From Azolla pinnata (taxonomy: Eukaryota; Streptophyta; Polypodiopsida; Salviniales; Salviniaceae), in NCBI GenBank assembly GCA_037176905.1, contig JBBBWG010000804.1, forward strand, positions 1-36,909: 36,909 nt of DNA. The letters run 5' to 3'. A program made the position numbers and the translations under genes. The notes under the pieces were generated by a model. The model searched no databases, was not told the DNA's origin, and saw only the letters and a program-made list of their open reading frames with translations. Every line of letters begins with the position of its first letter. Position 1 is the stretch's first letter. Below are positions 33,277 through 36,909 of this stretch, piece after piece.

Positions 33277-35160
33277 CCGAGTGTTTTATATAACATTAGA
33301 TAATGCAATTATCAATACAATTTAAAGAACACACAATTTCATATCCCCATATACAAGAGTCCTCTCAGTTGATATAACTTCATGTTATATTGCTTGTCAA
33401 TTATTAATGATTTTTATTTATCTTTCTTATGTTAATGGACAGTAGCACACCTGGTTCTAACGATTGGTTTCAAATCGAAGATCAATTAAACATATAGATT
33501 TTAGGATTAAAAATTTTGGTGAAGAGTAATGCCAATTAAGCAACAAAATCTTGATTTGATGTTATAAACTTGGACATGAAGTACAACATTATCATTTTAT
33601 AATGTGTCCATACTAATCGGTTATTTTGAAAGCTTTTACATCTGCTCTTTTAACTATCCTTTCACATTAATATATTTTACGATTCCAATATTTTTTAACA
33701 TATGCTTATGTCAAGAATATGCTACCCCTTGTATGAACACAATAAACATTCAAAGGTGCATAAAAAACGTGTGTTTAACATTAATCTTAAGTTTTAACAG
33801 AACCGTTTATATCTTATATTACCTATCAAGTTTCACTAATATTGCTTGTCTTTTGGCTTCAAATTCATAATATTTTCAAGAGATTTAACATCGTAGTCCT
33901 CTCTGGTCAATCTTTAACTTTTTGTATAAGATATTTAAGCTAACATTTTCTATCATATCACAAGTATAAGTAAATTGGAATGTTGAAAATAAACCTATAA
34001 TAGAAAGTTGTTAAATTAATCCATTTATTTCTGAGTAGTTTTGAGTATAAGTTTAAGTATTTAAGAAGAGGATTGAACAACACCTCCTTCTTTTAAGATC
34101 AAGGAGGGTTAATACATAATCTTTAAAACTAAAGTAATAAGCACATAACTTTTGTTTTGTAAGTCCTTTGAAGTGTTCAGTACTCTAAACATAAAATACT
34201 TTACTTAAAGTCTTTCAAAAACTTTGTTAAATCCTTAGAGGAATATAATATTTTTACTCGCCTATATTGGAGAACCCACTTATATGTCTTAATGGAGCCC
34301 TTCATGATAACATACCTTCAAAAGTTGTGCAAATACAAAGAGAGCATGTATGAATTCATAAGTTAATGCCATGCACATAAATTTTCCACTTAATCATTAC
34401 AACAAGAAATCATAGTTCATAAGTATTAGCACCTAAAGTGTAACATGAAGTTTAAAACACAAAAATTAGGGAGAATTCCACAAATGTAAATTTAATGTTC
34501 TGCCAAGTATTAAAGAGAGAAAGCACCCCCAAAATTCATTCATTAACCTTTGGAAGGACTTTATATGCACTATTGTAAACCTTTACGTTGTGCTTTTAGG
34601 TGCATCGTTTATCACTGTCGGTGTATCTCTCAACAATGCATGTGTATTCTTACACTGGAACAACTTTATCCTGTCATCAGCATAAACCAAGGACTCTCCG
34701 ATAGATATTAAGTCGGTTTGGCCAACCACAATCTTCTAATACTTCCTTTGGCTGTTTGTGCAAAACACTAACGTAGTGATACTTTGAATCACTATGTCAT
34801 TGTTCATAATATATATAATGGTCTTCAGTTGTTTAGGTTCTTCATCCTCGTTCTGGTTGTTGATATCAAGCTTATGCAAACTCCATGACTTCACAATTAA
34901 GATAGGTCTTATCGTCGCATGATTCTCTCTCCACCCTAGTTTGGGGGAGTTGGAAGGGCTTCATGAGAGTTCACAACAACTTAAAACAACACATTTCGCG
35001 TTATGCCCTGAATGCTAAAGTTTTTACCCAAAAGTCACACAAGACAACAATCCAAGAGGCCCAATTCTTGCAAGCTCAAGGGACTTAAACCCAAGATTCT
35101 TTACTTCAAGACAAGGTAAATGCCTATACCATTCGAGCTCTCAAGTCAGGGATGACTCTT
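30540..35160. other. AT-rich gene-free region
   Basis: Composition changes at about 30.55 kb to markedly AT-rich sequence with many poly-A and poly-T runs, and it returns to mixed composition near 35.1 kb. Open frames are under 90 codons and look random. A pair of diverged direct repeats ending in an ACGTTCTCAA core lies at about 32224-32266 and 32827-32871. A TA run is at 33242-33273. This could be a decayed transposable-element island, but I recognise no polymerase, integrase or long terminal repeat. Confidence 0.5.
33242..33273. repeat. (TA)n microsatellite
   Basis: About 15 uninterrupted TA units lie within the AT-rich region. Confidence 0.95.
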
Positions 35161-35741
35161 TACCCTAAGATCTTGTGTCCTTCACAAAGCATGATAACCA
35201 TTGGGTCTTGCCGACAGAGCTTGGAGTTAAGGAACGAAACGCGTGTGTGTCGATGGCAAGCCTGAAACCGAGAAATCTCACGTGATCAAATCCAACTGAC
35301 CCCCTTTTTTTTGTCATCTCGATCTGCTTCATCCGGAATGAAAGAAAACAACTCGCTGCTGCCGCCGCCGCCGCAGTGGTGGAGGTCTGGCAATGCCTAG
35401 CATACATATACTGGTAGCATAATTTACGGAGTGGCGTGAATCTATGTAGATTATGTGTGTATTTTTATACTATGTATATAATGTACACAGCCGGCATAAG
35501 TGTTCCCAATGATGTAAAGATTGTGTGTTGTGTGTGAGACACTAAACCCTAAAACCCTGATTCCTTGGTGCTTCGCGAGGAAACAAGCCATTTTAGTTGA
35601 GAAGGGAAGGAAGAATGAACGAATGAACGAATTCGCGATGGGAGGTCATTAGAAGCACCGAGGAAATCGGGGTGTTCTCTGCGCCATATATATGGATTTT
35701 GTCTGTTTGCGATTTCCGCACGAGGTGTGGGGCGAGGGGAG

Positions 35742-35866
35742 AGGATCGGGTCCAATCTGGCATCGTCATCGTTGTCGGATCGGGTCCAATCCGCCATCGT
35801 CGTCGTCATCGGATCGGGTCCAATCCGACGTCGTCGTCGTCGCCGTTGGATCGGGGAACCCGGCCC
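35742..35866. repeat. 34-35 bp tandem repeat downstream of the TPS stop codon
   Basis: GGATCGGGTCCAATC begins at 35742, 35777 and 35811, each copy followed by a GGCATCGTCATC-like CGTC run; a degenerate fourth (TTGGATCGGGGAACC) begins near 35847. It lies 40-165 bp past the TPS stop, so it is probably in the 3' UTR. Confidence 0.8.
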
Positions 35867-35907
35867 ATCTAGCAGGCGGACTGTTAACGCGGCGGCAAAG
35901 CATTGCC

Positions 35908-36808
35908 TCATCTTCTTCGTCGCGACGATTTGCCGTCTGGCGAATGCCTGTCGATGATGCTACTGCGATACTGTTCCTCGTCTCGCGGCGGAGACGAACA
36001 AGGCCCCGGCGCGAGGGTCAAGGTCGCCAGCATCTTCACGACCTCGGCCGGATCGTCGACGTAGTACTTGGCCTTGCTCGGCTTCTGGCCGACCGTGCAC
36101 GCGAACACGTCGGCGAGCGGCGCCTGCGGGAAGCCCTCCATCGCGGCCGCGATGCGCTCGAACATGTCCTCGTCCGACCGGTCGTCGCCGACGCACAGCA
36201 CAAACTCGGGCGGCTCGCCGCGCTCCACCATCGCCAGCAGCACCGTGTCGGCCACCCTCCCCTTGCTCACTCCCTGCGTTTTCCGACAGGCGGCTTTACG
36301 TACTTACTAGCTGCGACTGTGTTTACATGTTTACGCACAAGATAGACGTGTGTGTACACTTCTTTATACTGCACGTTTGTCCTGATGTTTTGGGCGCATG
36401 ATGTGAAATGCACAGCGCTCCAAGAATACTCCGACAACTTACACAGCACGATTCGGGGACACACGATGCAAGCGAAACGAGCCCCAAGGGAGACGCGTTT
36501 AGGGCTTTAGGGGTTTTTAGAGGGACCTTACCTGCGGCTTGACCTCGACGATGAGATGGCCGCGCTTGACGACGACGGGCTTGTTGGCCAGCAGGCTCTC
36601 GAGGTGGTCCACCAGCTCCTTGGCCTGCCACGGCCCGAAGTCGGGGTCGGCGTCGCCGTAGTGCCACACGAGCGCCGTCTCCTTGGCCTCGACGTACGAG
36701 CCGTCGGTGCTCTCGGTGTAGCGCTTGAGCACGGGCGTGACCGCGTCCTTCCAGCTCTGGTCCAGCAGCCTCGGGCCCGAGACCTCCCAGTCGTGCTCCT
36801 GGTTCCAC
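35908..36808 (-). CDS. Class II trehalose-6-phosphate synthase, C-terminal (TPP-like) part, truncated by window edge
   Basis: Class II TPS proteins (TPS5-11 type in Arabidopsis) have a synthase-like domain fused to a HAD-type trehalose-phosphatase-like domain and act mainly in sugar signalling. Two exons are visible on the reverse strand: about 36532-36808 and 35908-36273 (TGA), joined at VEVKPQ|GVSKG, the usual place for the last intron of this family. Conserved blocks are SYVEAKETALVWHYGDADPD, FGPWQAKELVDHLESLLANK, VVVKRGHLIVEVKPQ, FVLCVGDDRSDEDMFE (HAD metal-binding acidic motif) and VFACTVGQKPSKAKYYVDD. The acceptor before RWNQEHDWE (AG at 36809-36810) is my best guess; upstream lies intron with telomere-like sequence. 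The N-terminal two thirds or more lies outside the window. Third positions are almost all G or C. The C-terminal tail (Ser/Arg-rich, ending SSRRRR) is not conserved. Confidence 0.92.
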
Positions 36809-36852
36809 CTGCGCAGTGCCGTGCCCCATTTCTCGCAATCATCATCGTAAGG

Positions 36853-36883
36853 GGGTTGAGAGATTAGGGTTTAGGGTTTTAGG
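36853..36883. repeat. TTTAGGG telomere-like motif in presumed TPS intron
   Basis: GATTAGGGTTTAGGGTTTTAGGG lies about 45 bp upstream (in transcript terms) of the first visible TPS exon. Confidence 0.6.
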
Positions 36884-36894
36884 GCAAAAGGAAA

Positions 36895-36909
36895 GGGGGG
36901 GGGGGGGGG
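36895..36909. other. Terminal run of 15 G at the scaffold edge
   Basis: The window ends in an uninterrupted G run. It may be a real homopolymer at which assembly stopped, or a sequencing artefact at a contig end. Confidence 0.7.

Noticed and set aside
34640..34750. Reverse-strand stretch reading SLVYADDRIKLF, resembling the YADD box of reverse transcriptases
   Set aside because: Only one short match with no neighbouring RT motifs and stops in the wider region; chance is likely.

Overview
The window looks like nuclear DNA of a land plant, probably a whole short scaffold. Evidence: spliced genes with GT-AG introns; plant-specific families (GH1 beta-glucosidase, xyloglucan endotransglucosylase/hydrolase, plastid acyl-ACP thioesterase, class II trehalose-6-phosphate synthase); and many plant-type telomere-like CCCTAAA motifs. 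It starts inside a gene, ends in a run of 15 G, and has one internal gap of exactly 100 N. I cannot name the species. Codon third-position GC is bimodal: high in the TPS, XTH and PP2C genes, low in PIG-H, GH1 and the thioesterase. That pattern is known in several monocots but is not diagnostic.

Layout, left to right. 1-776 (+) holds the last three exons of a GH1 beta-glucosidase. About 0.8-10.7 kb has no recognisable gene and several tandem arrays: a ~155-230 bp repeat at 5.4-6.1 kb, GAA-rich sequence at 6.8 kb, a long alternating pyrimidine-purine tract at 7.0-7.4 kb and a GAT/GGT tract at 7.5-7.9 kb. 11.1-12.2 kb (+) may hold a small three-exon gene of unknown function (tentative). 13.4-15.1 kb (+) is PIG-H, a GPI-anchor biosynthesis subunit, in five exons. 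16.1-17.4 kb (-) is a PP2C-type phosphatase relative that has lost key metal-binding residues and carries the assembly gap. 18.7-21.7 kb (+) is a four-exon XTH with two large low-complexity insertions; all three of its introns are built from repeats. 24.2-28.3 kb (-) is a six-exon FATB-type acyl-ACP thioesterase. About 30.5-35.1 kb is AT-rich with no gene I can support. 35.9-36.8 kb (-) is the 3' end of a class II TPS, cut by the right edge.

The genes do not form a pathway or cluster. They are unrelated metabolic and cell-wall genes: sugar conjugates, GPI anchors, xyloglucan remodelling, fatty-acid release from plastids, trehalose phosphate. What unifies the window is repeat behaviour. Simple-sequence expansion and tandem duplication have invaded intergenic DNA, introns and coding exons. 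I see no previously undescribed multi-gene system. The most unusual items are the XTH intron that carries serial copies of its own 3' splice junction, the XTH coding insertions, the catalytically degenerate PP2C, and a probable false duplication at the N gap. I saw no tRNA, rRNA, CRISPR array or intact transposon, but I could not run a search.
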